Below, in pieces: positions 7,994 through 15,637 of a stretch of DNA of 64,000 nt. Made by a program: the position numbers and the translations under genes. How positions within the stretch are numbered: position 1 is the stretch's first letter; every line of letters begins with the position of its first letter. This DNA is from OLB6 sp964493635 (GTDB taxonomy: Bacteria > Bacteroidota > Ignavibacteria > Kapaibacteriales > Kapaibacteriaceae): contig CAZBOW010000001.1 in the NCBI GenBank assembly GCA_964493635.1, positions 62,001-126,000 on the forward strand, given 5' to 3'. The notes under the pieces were generated by a model that had not been told where the DNA came from, searched no databases, and was given only the letters and a program-made list of their open reading frames with translations.

Positions 7994-8815
7994 ATGTACA
8001 CCATGCTGCGACAATCCATTGTGTGGTTCTTCCTGGCCGTCGTGGCCGTTGGCATGGTCTTCCCAATGGCATGGATGCTACTGATGTCTGTACGTGAGTA
8101 TCCCGAGCAATACAGCCGGCTGGTGGATGTCATCCAGGCTCCCTCGACATTGATCAATTACATCGACGCCTGGCAGAGCGATAACTTCCTGCGATACTTT
8201 CTCAACTCCCTGGTGGTGGCCTCAGCCGTAACCGCTGGGAACGTGGTCTTTTGCCTATGGGCCGGATACGCCTTTGCCCGTCATCGCTTCTGGGGGTCGG
8301 CCCTGTTGTTTGGTGCCGTTCTGGGCGTGTTGATGGTTCCGCAGCAGGTCGTGATGATTCCGCTCTACCGGTTGATGGCCCAACTGGGTTGGCTCAATAC
8401 CTACGCGGCGCTCATTGTTCCGTGGCTGGTAACGCCCTTTGGGATCTTCCTCGTGCGGCAGTACGTGGTGAGTATGCCCCGAGAGATCGAGGATGCTGCA
8501 CGCATGGATGGGGCTAGTGAGTGGTATATCATGGCCCGAATCGTGTTCCCGCTGGCTCGCCCCGTGTTGACGGTCCTGGCCATCTACACCTTCCTGAGTA
8601 ATTGGAATAGTTTCTTGTTCCCGTTTCTGTTTACTAACGACGAAGCCCATCGCACCCTACCGGTTGGCTTGGCCTTCTACGTTGGCAAACAATCCATCGA
8701 CTGGGGACATCTGATGGCTGGGGCCAGTATCTCGGCACTGCCGATCTTAGCACTGTTCGTGGTGTTTCAGAAACGGATTATCGAGGGCCTGACCGCCGGT
8801 GCCCTCAAGGAATAA
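7994..8815 (+). CDS. Carbohydrate-type ABC transporter permease (MalG-like)
   Basis: A 273-residue inner-membrane permease of the MalG/UgpE class with about six hydrophobic segments. The EAA loop that contacts the ATPase is seen as EIEDAARMDGASEWYIMARIVFPLARP at about residues 165-190. Such permeases normally act with a second permease, a binding lipoprotein and an ATPase, but none of these is next to this gene. The partners may be encoded elsewhere, as is sometimes the case for the second permease and binding protein. The start ATG at 7994 is followed by another in-frame ATG 9 bases later; the choice between them is not decided by a clear ribosome site. A four-copy 13-bp repeat begins inside the last codons. 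Confidence 0.9.
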   Translation: MYTMLRQSIVWFFLAVVAVGMVFPMAWMLLMSVREYPEQYSRLVDVIQAPSTLINYIDAWQSDNFLRYFLNSLVVASAVTAGNVVFCLWAGYAFARHRFWGSALLFGAVLGVLMVPQQVVMIPLYRLMAQLGWLNTYAALIVPWLVTPFGIFLVRQYVVSMPREIEDAARMDGASEWYIMARIVFPLARPVLTVLAIYTFLSNWNSFLFPFLFTNDEAHRTLPVGLAFYVGKQSIDWGHLMAGASISALPILALFVVFQKRIIEGLTAGALKE

Positions 8816-8855
8816 TCTCAAGGAATAATCTCAATGAATAATCTCAAGGAATGAA
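8804..8855 (+). repeat. Four tandem copies of a 13-bp unit at a gene junction
   Basis: The unit CTCAAGGAATAAT is at 8804-8816 and 8817-8829, a one-mismatch copy (CTCAATGAATAAT) at 8830-8842, and a partial copy (CTCAAGGAATGAA) at 8843-8855. The first copy contains the permease stop codon TAA, so the array looks like slippage duplication of the gene end. Each exact copy carries an AAGGA that could act as a ribosome site. Confidence 0.9.
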
Positions 8856-8871
8856 AGGGACTGATACAGCA

Positions 8872-9249
8872 ATGCCAACGATGGAATTTTCAGAACTGAA
8901 GCTTTTGGCCGGACTCATCGCCGATGAAGTCGAAAAGCGGCACTCCGCAGAGCTGGCGCCGAAGTGGGAACATGGTACCGTGGTGTTCATTCCCGGTAAA
9001 GAGGGCATGAAACAGCATGAACTGTCCATGCATCGCTTCATGCACAAGGTGGTGATGATGCGCGATAACCTGCGCGTTCTGGAACAGCAGATCAATAGCA
9101 ACAAGTCGCTGAGCGATGGTGAAAAGCTCAAACTCCAAGGCTACATCACTCGGATCTACGGATCGATGACGTCCTTCAACTTTATGTTCGCCGATGAAGG
9201 CGATCAGTTTGCCGGAGACGCTGGTAAAAACAATGAAGGCCCAGTCTGA
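8872..9249 (+). CDS. Conserved-looking small soluble protein of unknown function
   Basis: A 125-residue protein, charged and helix-rich, with no signal peptide or membrane segment. I do not recognise the family. Visible features are two amphipathic helical stretches (FSELKLLAGLIADEVEKRH, and RDNLRVLEQQINSNKSLS) and a His/Met-rich middle (HELSMHRFMHKVVMM). The ATG at 8872 is preferred over the upstream ATG at 8851 because AAAGGGA lies about 10 bases before it, while the 8851 start would have AAGGA directly against it inside the repeat array; the longer form would add seven residues. The coding sequence ends within a hairpin that serves as terminator of the opposing tRNA unit. Confidence 0.7.
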   Translation: MPTMEFSELKLLAGLIADEVEKRHSAELAPKWEHGTVVFIPGKEGMKQHELSMHRFMHKVVMMRDNLRVLEQQINSNKSLSDGEKLKLQGYITRIYGSMTSFNFMFADEGDQFAGDAGKNNEGPV

Positions 9250-9265
9250 CGACTAGGCCTTCATT
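9226..9265 (-). terminator. Terminator of the tRNA-Ala/tRNA-Asp transcript, overlapping the end of the facing gene
   Basis: A 10-bp perfect stem (9256-9265 with 9232-9241) and a 14-base loop are followed on the minus strand by a short T run (9230-9226). It begins 31 bases after the tRNA-Asp 3' end. Only the minus side has a good T run. The facing gene has its stop codon in the loop, so the hairpin may also protect that mRNA end. Confidence 0.7.
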
Positions 9266-9295
9266 GATAACTATCTACCTTCGCTTCTGAAGGAG

Positions 9296-9370
9296 CGGGA
9301 CCGACGAGGCTCGAACTCGCGACCTCCGCCTTGACAGGGCGGCGCTCTAACCAAACTGAGCTACGATCCC
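9296..9370 (-). tRNA. tRNA-Asp (GTC)
   Basis: A 75-base cloverleaf: the acceptor GGGATCG pairs with CGGTCCC (one G-U pair), the anticodon loop CTGTCAA carries GTC, and the T arm has GAGTTCGAGCCTC. The discriminator is G and the CCA end is not encoded (CTCC follows). It is the second gene of a minus-strand tRNA unit. Confidence 0.95.
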
Positions 9371-9393
9371 TTCAGATTTCCGGCGTGTTGTTG

Positions 9394-9466
<73 letters not shown>

Positions 9467-9486
9467 GCTGCCGCATTGGGCGAACA

Positions 9487-9517
9487 CAAATATAGCGGCT
9501 TTCCGGAATCCCGCAAA
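9487..9517 (-). promoter_or_regulatory. Full Bacteroidota-type promoter of the tRNA unit
   Basis: On the minus strand TTTG (9517-9514), a 19-base spacer, then TATATTTG (9494-9487) matches both boxes of the Bacteroidota consensus exactly. It ends 20 bases before the mature tRNA-Ala 5' end. This is the best promoter match in the window and supports the lineage assignment. Confidence 0.8.
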
Positions 9518-9534
9518 CACCCGCTGTGAAGAAG

Positions 9535-11268
9535 TTATCCAACGAACTGGAGATCGCACCATCGGGCATACCGACCATTCTGGGCGAGTAATTCCGAATG
9601 CGTCCCGTGCTCGACGATTCGTCCCTGATCCATCACCAGAATTCGATCGCACGTCCGAACGGTACTGAGCCGGTGGGCAATAATGATCGACGTTCGTCGG
9701 GAGAGCAAATGCTGGAGCGCCTCCTGAATGAGCTGTTCGGACTCGGCGTCCAATGAACTCGTGGCTTCATCCAAGATCAAGATGGGAGGGTTTTTTAGCA
9801 GGGCACGGGCAATGGCGATCCGTTGGCGTTGGCCGCCACTGAGCTTCATGCCACGCTCACCCACCAGAGTGTGCATCCCGTCGGGAAAGGACTCAATGAA
9901 GTCGAGAGCATTGGCCTTACGTGCCGCCTCGATGACGTCCTGAGGATCGGCGTCGCGCCGGCCGTAGCGAATATTCTCCTCGATCGTTCCACCGAACAGC
10001 ACGATGTCCTGTGGTACTACCCCCACACTTTGACGCACGGTGGAGAGCGAGAGGTCACCGGCACGCTGCCCATCGTAGGTGATCTCTCCAGTGGTTGGTT
10101 CGTAGAGTCGCTGAATCAGCGCTGCCGTGGTACTCTTTCCCGAACCGCTTTGTCCTACCAGGGCGATACGCTCACCGGCAGCAATTGAAAACGAAAGGTC
10201 ATGCAAGACTGGTACGTCCGTGCGCTCGGGGTAGGCAAAGCTCACGTGGTGAAAGGACACCGTACGGAATCGATCGGATGCGGGTGATTCATCGGAAAGG
10301 GGCTCGGGCGTGGTGTGCAACAGTTCGCGAATGCGGACGGTTGCTCCCAAGCTCTTCTGAATCTGTCCGAGGACTTCGGCAACGCTGCCGAGAGCGCCAC
10401 CAACAAACATCGCATACATCAGGAAGCTCAGCAGTTGGCCAATACTGACCTCACCGGCAGCTACAAGCTGAGCTCCATAGAGAATGACGGCGGCAATACC
10501 GCCAAAGATCACCGTGAGAATAAAGGTGACAAACGCCGCCCGCAGTCGTGCTCCACGAATCGCAAGCTGTACCGTTTGCGCTAGCGACGTGGTGTACCGG
10601 TCCACCTCGTGACGCTCCTGCACGTAGGACTTCACCGCACCCATCGATTGAAGGGTTTCTTCGACGATCGTTGCCGTGCCGGCAAGAGCATCCTGGGTAG
10701 CGGTACTGAGTTTGCGAATTCGTCTGCCAATCACCAGCGCAATAGCAACGATGATGGGCATGCCAGTCACGATGGGGATCGTAAGCGGAAGACTCGTTGA
10801 AATGATCACCACAAGCGATCCAACGAGAAACACGCTCTGTCGCAACAGCTGTAGGATGGAGAACGAAAACGTTTCCTGAATGCTGGTGATATCGCTCGAC
10901 AGACGCGACGACAATTCACCGACTCGTCGCTGGGACAAATACGACATCGGCAGGTATACCAGGTGTCGAAACAGGTCGCTGCGCAGCGACGCAATCACGC
11001 GCTCGGTGGTGCGGGCCAGCGTGACACTCACCACGTAGCCCACGGAGGCCTGCACCACTAGGAGTGCCAGAAAGATCAGGCCTACGGTGGTGAGCTGCTC
11101 CGGTGCGTCGGTGCCAAGCATGGAGTCTACCAGTCGACCCGTAAGCGCGGGGAAGGCCAAGCTGATTGCACTCGTCGGCATACCAATCAGGACGGCGGCA
11201 AGCGTGCGTCCGGCATAGGGGCGGTAGTACCGCAGCAGAAACCGGATGTTAGAAGGGGAGTGTTCCAT
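9535..11268 (-). CDS. ABC exporter, fused membrane and ATPase domains (MsbA/BmrA type)
   Basis: A 577-residue half-transporter, presumably a homodimer in the inner membrane. Residues about 10-310 form the six-helix transmembrane domain. The ATPase follows with Walker A GQSGSGKST, the signature LSGGQRQRIAIARAL, Walker B ILILDEATSSLD and the His switch in IIIAHRLSTV. Substrate could be lipid A, other lipids or drugs; the sequence does not decide. The start ATG at 11268 gives the usual short N-terminus; the open frame extends further upstream but into the SDR gene in another frame. It overlaps the SDR end by 20 bases and is the last gene of a coupled three-gene set. Confidence 0.92.
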   Translation of the reverse strand: MEHSPSNIRFLLRYYRPYAGRTLAAVLIGMPTSAISLAFPALTGRLVDSMLGTDAPEQLTTVGLIFLALLVVQASVGYVVSVTLARTTERVIASLRSDLFRHLVYLPMSYLSQRRVGELSSRLSSDITSIQETFSFSILQLLRQSVFLVGSLVVIISTSLPLTIPIVTGMPIIVAIALVIGRRIRKLSTATQDALAGTATIVEETLQSMGAVKSYVQERHEVDRYTTSLAQTVQLAIRGARLRAAFVTFILTVIFGGIAAVILYGAQLVAAGEVSIGQLLSFLMYAMFVGGALGSVAEVLGQIQKSLGATVRIRELLHTTPEPLSDESPASDRFRTVSFHHVSFAYPERTDVPVLHDLSFSIAAGERIALVGQSGSGKSTTAALIQRLYEPTTGEITYDGQRAGDLSLSTVRQSVGVVPQDIVLFGGTIEENIRYGRRDADPQDVIEAARKANALDFIESFPDGMHTLVGERGMKLSGGQRQRIAIARALLKNPPILILDEATSSLDAESEQLIQEALQHLLSRRTSIIIAHRLSTVRTCDRILVMDQGRIVEHGTHSELLAQNGRYARWCDLQFVG

Positions 11269-11863
11269 ACATGGGGAGCACGGCACCGTTAATGCCGTTG
11301 GTCGGTTCAAGAAGATCAGCGATGGTTCCGGCAATGGACTCGGGAGCAATCCACCGGGCATGGTCGTCCGCAGAACCCCACGCACGGTTTGCCGGCGTGC
11401 TGATGATGCTCGGCAGGATGCAATTGGCACGGATGTTTGCCGCGCGTCCCTCCTCGGCAATCGCCTGGGTGAGCGCCACGACGGCCGCCTTTGTTGCCGC
11501 ATAGACGGACCTGCCGGGTACGGGATGCTGCACGGCCTGCGCCCCGATGGTGATGATACTACCGCCACCATTGGCTTCCAGCAGCGGAAGTGCTGCCCTT
11601 AGGACCGTTATCGTTGATCGGAGGTTGACGTCGATCATCAACTCGATATCGTCCTGGTGATGCTCGGCAAGCCCCTTCCCAGCAACGATTCCACCGGCAA
11701 GATGGACCAGTCCACTCAGTGCCGTGTGCGGCTGCAAGAGCTGGTGGAGCGATTCTGTGGTGTAGCGCCCAACACCCACAACGCTCCAACCTCGCTGCTC
11801 AAGAAGTGGAACAACGATCTGGCCTAATTGACCGGTGCTGCCGGTGACGAGTACAGGTGGCAT
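11249..11863 (-). CDS. Short-chain dehydrogenase/reductase
   Basis: A 204-residue NAD(P)-dependent oxidoreductase of the classical SDR type. The Rossmann motif is GSTGQLGQ near the N-terminus, with the catalytic Ser in IITIGAQA-type context less clear, and the Tyr-Lys pair in YAATK. It is shorter than the usual 240-250 residues, with a reduced C-terminal substrate region. The ATG overlaps the stop of the S8 protease as TAATG. The substrate is unknown. The neighbours (secreted protease, ABC exporter) do not reveal a pathway. Confidence 0.85.
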   Translation of the reverse strand: MPPVLVTGSTGQLGQIVVPLLEQRGWSVVGVGRYTTESLHQLLQPHTALSGLVHLAGGIVAGKGLAEHHQDDIELMIDVNLRSTITVLRAALPLLEANGGGSIITIGAQAVQHPVPGRSVYAATKAAVVALTQAIAEEGRAANIRANCILPSIISTPANRAWGSADDHARWIAPESIAGTIADLLEPTNGINGAVLPMYGTLPF

Positions 11864-13857
11864 TAGTAGATCACCAGAGGAATGGAAGAGCGTGCATGGG
11901 CGGACGTTACCACAACAACGTAGTATCCGGCTGCCAGTTCAGGAAGATAGAGCGATATGCGACCATCGTCGCGCATCGTCCACGAGACGTTCTCGACAAC
12001 CACGCCCGATGACGTTGCAACCACCGCAATGGTGTGAGCGCTGCGCACGCCAAGGAGGTCCACCCACCGCTGATCCCGCGCAACAGGATGAGGCACAACA
12101 CGGGGTCGAGTCGGAGTGTCCTCGGTTGATGACGACACGGTGGTAACCGTACCCGGCAAACGGGCACCACAGGGAATCACCGTACCAACGCGCGGAATTG
12201 GAAACCAGGTTGAGTCTGAAGGATAGGCCCGGTGCCTGCCGGTGGCCTGCGTCCAGATTCGTGCCCAGAGCGTATCGGCAGTGGACCTGGCAAAGGGCTC
12301 CGCTACATCAATATTGAGCCACAGGTCACTCACCACATCGGCTCGGTACATCTCTTCGAAACCCTGGATCTGAAGCATCACAGGAACGTAGGTGTCGGCA
12401 AAGACAGTACACAGGACACGTCGGCCACCGGCAACGTCCACGATACTCGGTGGGCCGATGCCTGCACCGTATTCAGTGCCTAGTTGCCGCGCAGCCCGCA
12501 GCGCATCAGGCAGCCCACGCCCCTGACCGGTTGTAGAGTCGTTCAAGAGCGTCGCCGAGGCATTCACCGCCTGCCGAAGTGCCCACGATGGTACATCATT
12601 GTACAGCTGGCGCAGCAGAGCAAACACGCCGGCAATCTGGGGGGCCGCCATGGATGTTCCACTCACCACGATGAAGGATCCGTCCAGCGCCTGGCTTCGA
12701 ACACCTCCGGCCATCGCCGCGATGTCCGGCTTGGACCGTCCGTCGGCGGTGGGACCCTGCGATGTAAACCGATAGGTGCTCCCATCGGCCATGGTTCCTC
12801 CTACGGCGATCACACTGTCGGCATCGGCCGGAATACCAATCGTGGAATCCTGAGGACCGCTGTTGCCAGCGGCTGTTACGCAGAGCATTCCCAAGGTGGC
12901 CGCACGGTTGATTGCCCGCGCCGCAAATGTTGTGCGCCCGTCCAGCACGCTGTAATCCAAGGGCTGTTCCGTGGAGTCGAAGCCGAAATAGCCCAGCGAT
13001 GACGAAACGATGTTGGCACCATAGCGCTCGGCCCACTCGATGGCGGCGGCGTAGAGGTCCTCTTCGATTCGTTGCTCAAACCGCATATCCTCGGACTTGG
13101 CCAGCAGGTAGGTGGCAAAGGGGGCGATGCCCACCAGTTCGCCGGGGTGCCATCCCGCGGCGATCGACAGGACGATACTGCCGTGACCATCTTGACTACC
13201 AGGATCACCTTCTTGGTTGAACACTACCGAGTCGTCCTGCACGGCATCGTACGACGCCCGCACGCTGAGGTGCTGTAGGCTGGACATATCGGCTGTGCGG
13301 AAGCCGTTGTCGATCAGGCACACCGCTGCACCCGTACCGTTCACACCGGCTTCGAGCAAGGGAAGGGTATTCAACAATTGGTGGGGAGCCATCGACGGTC
13401 CGGGATCGACGGACTGGCAGGGCGTGGCCTGAGCCCGGTAATCCTGACTGGACGTTGGCACCACGCTGGCTACGAAGGGCAGCTGGCGGAGGAGTCCGGC
13501 TTGCAGGACGTCGAGATCAGCCAAGATGCTGTTGCGCCAGCGCATCGGGACCCGGAGGCGTATCCCAAGCATCCGCACCTGGCGCAGATAGTCGTCCGAA
13601 AGCGGTTGATCGGCTTGGTCGAGTAGTGGTTGCTTTCCCGTACGTTGCCGACGCAGGAGCGCATCGGGATGGTATTCCTGCAAGGTTCGAGTGTACAGTT
13701 CCGACCCCGGCTCAAAACGCTCCGGTCCTTTGTCAACAAAGGTGATACGGTAACTGGATGGCTGTGCGAAGAGGCCAACGGCTCCAACGAGGATCGTCAG
13801 CGCTGCCAGAATCAGGATTCCGTAGTTTGCGCTTCGTTGCATCGTAGTCGACATCAT
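11863..13857 (-). CDS. Secreted subtilisin-like (S8) serine protease with a T9SS-like C-terminal tail
   Basis: About 664 residues. An N-terminal hydrophobic segment (YGILILAALTILVGAVGLFAQ) is a signal peptide or anchor, then a propeptide region to about residue 160. The catalytic triad is Asp in CLIDNG, His in DGHGS and Ser in SGTSMAAP, with the oxyanion Asn in TAAGNSG. The last 50 residues (GVVVENVSW to SSIPLVIY) resemble a degenerate T9SS type A sorting domain, pointing to export across the outer membrane. The start is uncertain: ATGs lie at 13857, 13854 and 13842, with no clear ribosome site. The gene diverges from ygfZ with only 29 bases between starts. Confidence 0.9.
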   Translation of the reverse strand: MMSTTMQRSANYGILILAALTILVGAVGLFAQPSSYRITFVDKGPERFEPGSELYTRTLQEYHPDALLRRQRTGKQPLLDQADQPLSDDYLRQVRMLGIRLRVPMRWRNSILADLDVLQAGLLRQLPFVASVVPTSSQDYRAQATPCQSVDPGPSMAPHQLLNTLPLLEAGVNGTGAAVCLIDNGFRTADMSSLQHLSVRASYDAVQDDSVVFNQEGDPGSQDGHGSIVLSIAAGWHPGELVGIAPFATYLLAKSEDMRFEQRIEEDLYAAAIEWAERYGANIVSSSLGYFGFDSTEQPLDYSVLDGRTTFAARAINRAATLGMLCVTAAGNSGPQDSTIGIPADADSVIAVGGTMADGSTYRFTSQGPTADGRSKPDIAAMAGGVRSQALDGSFIVVSGTSMAAPQIAGVFALLRQLYNDVPSWALRQAVNASATLLNDSTTGQGRGLPDALRAARQLGTEYGAGIGPPSIVDVAGGRRVLCTVFADTYVPVMLQIQGFEEMYRADVVSDLWLNIDVAEPFARSTADTLWARIWTQATGRHRAYPSDSTWFPIPRVGTVIPCGARLPGTVTTVSSSTEDTPTRPRVVPHPVARDQRWVDLLGVRSAHTIAVVATSSGVVVENVSWTMRDDGRISLYLPELAAGYYVVVVTSAHARSSIPLVIY

Positions 13858-13886
13858 CAACGAAGATCGCCATTTCACCGGTAACC

Positions 13887-14876
13887 ATGACTGAACATCA
13901 GCAACGACCGCGCCCGAGGGATTTGCACGCCGCTTGGATCGACCGACCGCAGGCTGGCTGGATCCGCCTGGACGGGGCCGATCGACTGGATCTACTCCAG
14001 CGACTGACGACAAACGATCTTACACCCCTGAAGGCCGGCAAAGGCCTGCAAACGGTCTTACTCACCGAGAAAGCCCGGATCATCGACGTGCTCACCGTTT
14101 TGGAGTATGGAACGCATACCATGATGATCACGTCCATGCAGCCGCCGACTCCGGTGTTGTCGTGGCTGAAAAAGTACATCATCATGGACGACGTGCGCGT
14201 GCGTGATGCGTCGGCCAGCGTTCAGATGCTGGAGGTCATGGGGCCGCGCAGCTCCGAGGTTGTCCATCAGCTCACGGGAATCCGTCTCGGAGATCTTGCT
14301 GCATTGGCCAAAACCGATTGGATCGAACACAATGCGATCACGGTTGTGCGCATGCCGTCGTCGTGCGAAGTGTCGTTCTGGTTGGTTGCTGCACCAGAGG
14401 TCATTGCCGACGTCCAAGCCGTGCTGCGCAACGCCGGCCCCCAGGTGCCACACGTAAGCGCGAGCGATGAGACGTACCTCCGGGTGATGTCGGGCATGGG
14501 TGCACTCGGTCACGAGTGGACCGAGGCCTACAACCCGCTCGAAGCCGGACTTCTCCATCTGACCAACTTCGCTAAGGGATGCTACATTGGCCAAGAGGTT
14601 GTGGCTCGTCTGGACAGCTACAACAAGGTTAAGCAACGGGTCATGGGATTCTCCAGCCAAGCGCTGATTGCCGAAGGAGATGCCATTGTTGTCGGCCACG
14701 GCTCTGCCGCGGACGCATCAGTGGGTACCATCACCACGGCCACCGCCGATGCTCACGGGTGGAAAGCTTTGGGATACATCCGCGGGGAACATGCCACGGC
14801 AGGCGCAACGGTTCTGGTTCAGCATGGCGATCAGCGGGTGTCGGCCACGATCCACCAGCTGCCGTTTGAGGGATAG
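13887..14876 (+). CDS. ygfZ: YgfZ/GcvT-like folate-binding protein
   Basis: A 329-residue member of the YgfZ/IBA57 branch of the GcvT fold, which assists iron-sulfur cluster assembly or repair with tetrahydrofolate. The diagnostic motif KGCYIGQE with its conserved Cys is at about residues 231-238. The N-terminal part (LDLLQRLTTNDL) and the C-terminal barrel end (LGYIRGEH) fit the family. It is not a glycine-cleavage T protein, which would be longer and lack this motif. The next gene, an SDR, starts 4 bases after its stop, so the two are probably cotranscribed. Confidence 0.92.
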   Translation: MTEHQQRPRPRDLHAAWIDRPQAGWIRLDGADRLDLLQRLTTNDLTPLKAGKGLQTVLLTEKARIIDVLTVLEYGTHTMMITSMQPPTPVLSWLKKYIIMDDVRVRDASASVQMLEVMGPRSSEVVHQLTGIRLGDLAALAKTDWIEHNAITVVRMPSSCEVSFWLVAAPEVIADVQAVLRNAGPQVPHVSASDETYLRVMSGMGALGHEWTEAYNPLEAGLLHLTNFAKGCYIGQEVVARLDSYNKVKQRVMGFSSQALIAEGDAIVVGHGSAADASVGTITTATADAHGWKALGYIRGEHATAGATVLVQHGDQRVSATIHQLPFEG

Positions 14877-14879
14877 GCA

Positions 14880-15566
14880 ATGCCAAGCATCGTCATCACC
14901 GGTGGAGGTCGCGGGCTGGGCAGGGGGCTGGCCGAGTTCTTCGCTGAGCGAACATGGAAGGTTGGTGTTACTGTTCATACGTCCGAGCCTCCGGATCATG
15001 CTGGCATCGTGGCGCACGCCGCAGATGTGACCAAGCCGGATCAACTGACAACCGCACTCGATCATCTGGCAGAACAGATTGGTCTGCCGGACGTTATCAT
15101 CAGTAACGCCGGAGTGTTTCCGGCCCGCCGATCGGTGATGGAGCTGTTGCCGGAAGATCTGCAGCAGACGCTCGAGGTAAACACTGTTCCGTTGCTGACG
15201 ATAGCACGGTGGATGCGCGCCCATCAACATCCTACGCCGGCGAGTGTTCAACGCCTTATCAGTATCAGCTCCCTGGGGGCATTCGAGGTATGGCGTGAGC
15301 GTATCGACTATCATACCAGTAAGGCGGCGTTGGTGGCGCTGGTATCGTCGCTGGCTCGCGAGATGGCACCATCGATCACCGTCAACAGCGTTGCCCCGGG
15401 AGCGTTTACAAGTTCGGCCGGATTACCGCCGCTCGAAAAGATACCGGCCGGTCGCTATGGAACTGTCAACGACGTGGCCGACGTGGTCTGGATGCTTGCC
15501 ACGGGATCGTCCTACATTACTGGCCAAACCATTATTGTTGACGGCGGATATCATCTTCGCACGTGA
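14880..15566 (+). CDS. FabG-like short-chain dehydrogenase/reductase
   Basis: A 228-residue SDR. The cofactor loop is TGGGRGLG, the NAG motif is SNAGVF, the catalytic Ser is in SISSLG and the Tyr-Lys pair in YHTSK. The end (SSYITGQTIIVDGGYHLRT) is the usual SDR C-terminus of FabG-type reductases. It overlaps nothing but follows ygfZ by 3 bases. It could act in fatty-acid, pterin or sugar metabolism; the substrate cannot be read from the sequence. It is not closely similar to the other SDR at 11.2-11.9 kb. Confidence 0.9.
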   Translation: MPSIVITGGGRGLGRGLAEFFAERTWKVGVTVHTSEPPDHAGIVAHAADVTKPDQLTTALDHLAEQIGLPDVIISNAGVFPARRSVMELLPEDLQQTLEVNTVPLLTIARWMRAHQHPTPASVQRLISISSLGAFEVWRERIDYHTSKAALVALVSSLAREMAPSITVNSVAPGAFTSSAGLPPLEKIPAGRYGTVNDVADVVWMLATGSSYITGQTIIVDGGYHLRT

Positions 15567-15637
15567 TTGAACGTCATTTCCATCGCTTTCATACCCCTTT
15601 GTTTTTTTGTTTCTTCTGGTCTCCTTCTGGTATCGTT

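Noticed and set aside
9534..11571. Extended N-terminus of the ABC exporter (about 100 extra residues)
   Set aside because: The extension is Arg/Ser/Pro-rich, runs antisense-like through the SDR gene in another frame, and has no homology; the ATG at 11268 gives the normal exporter start.
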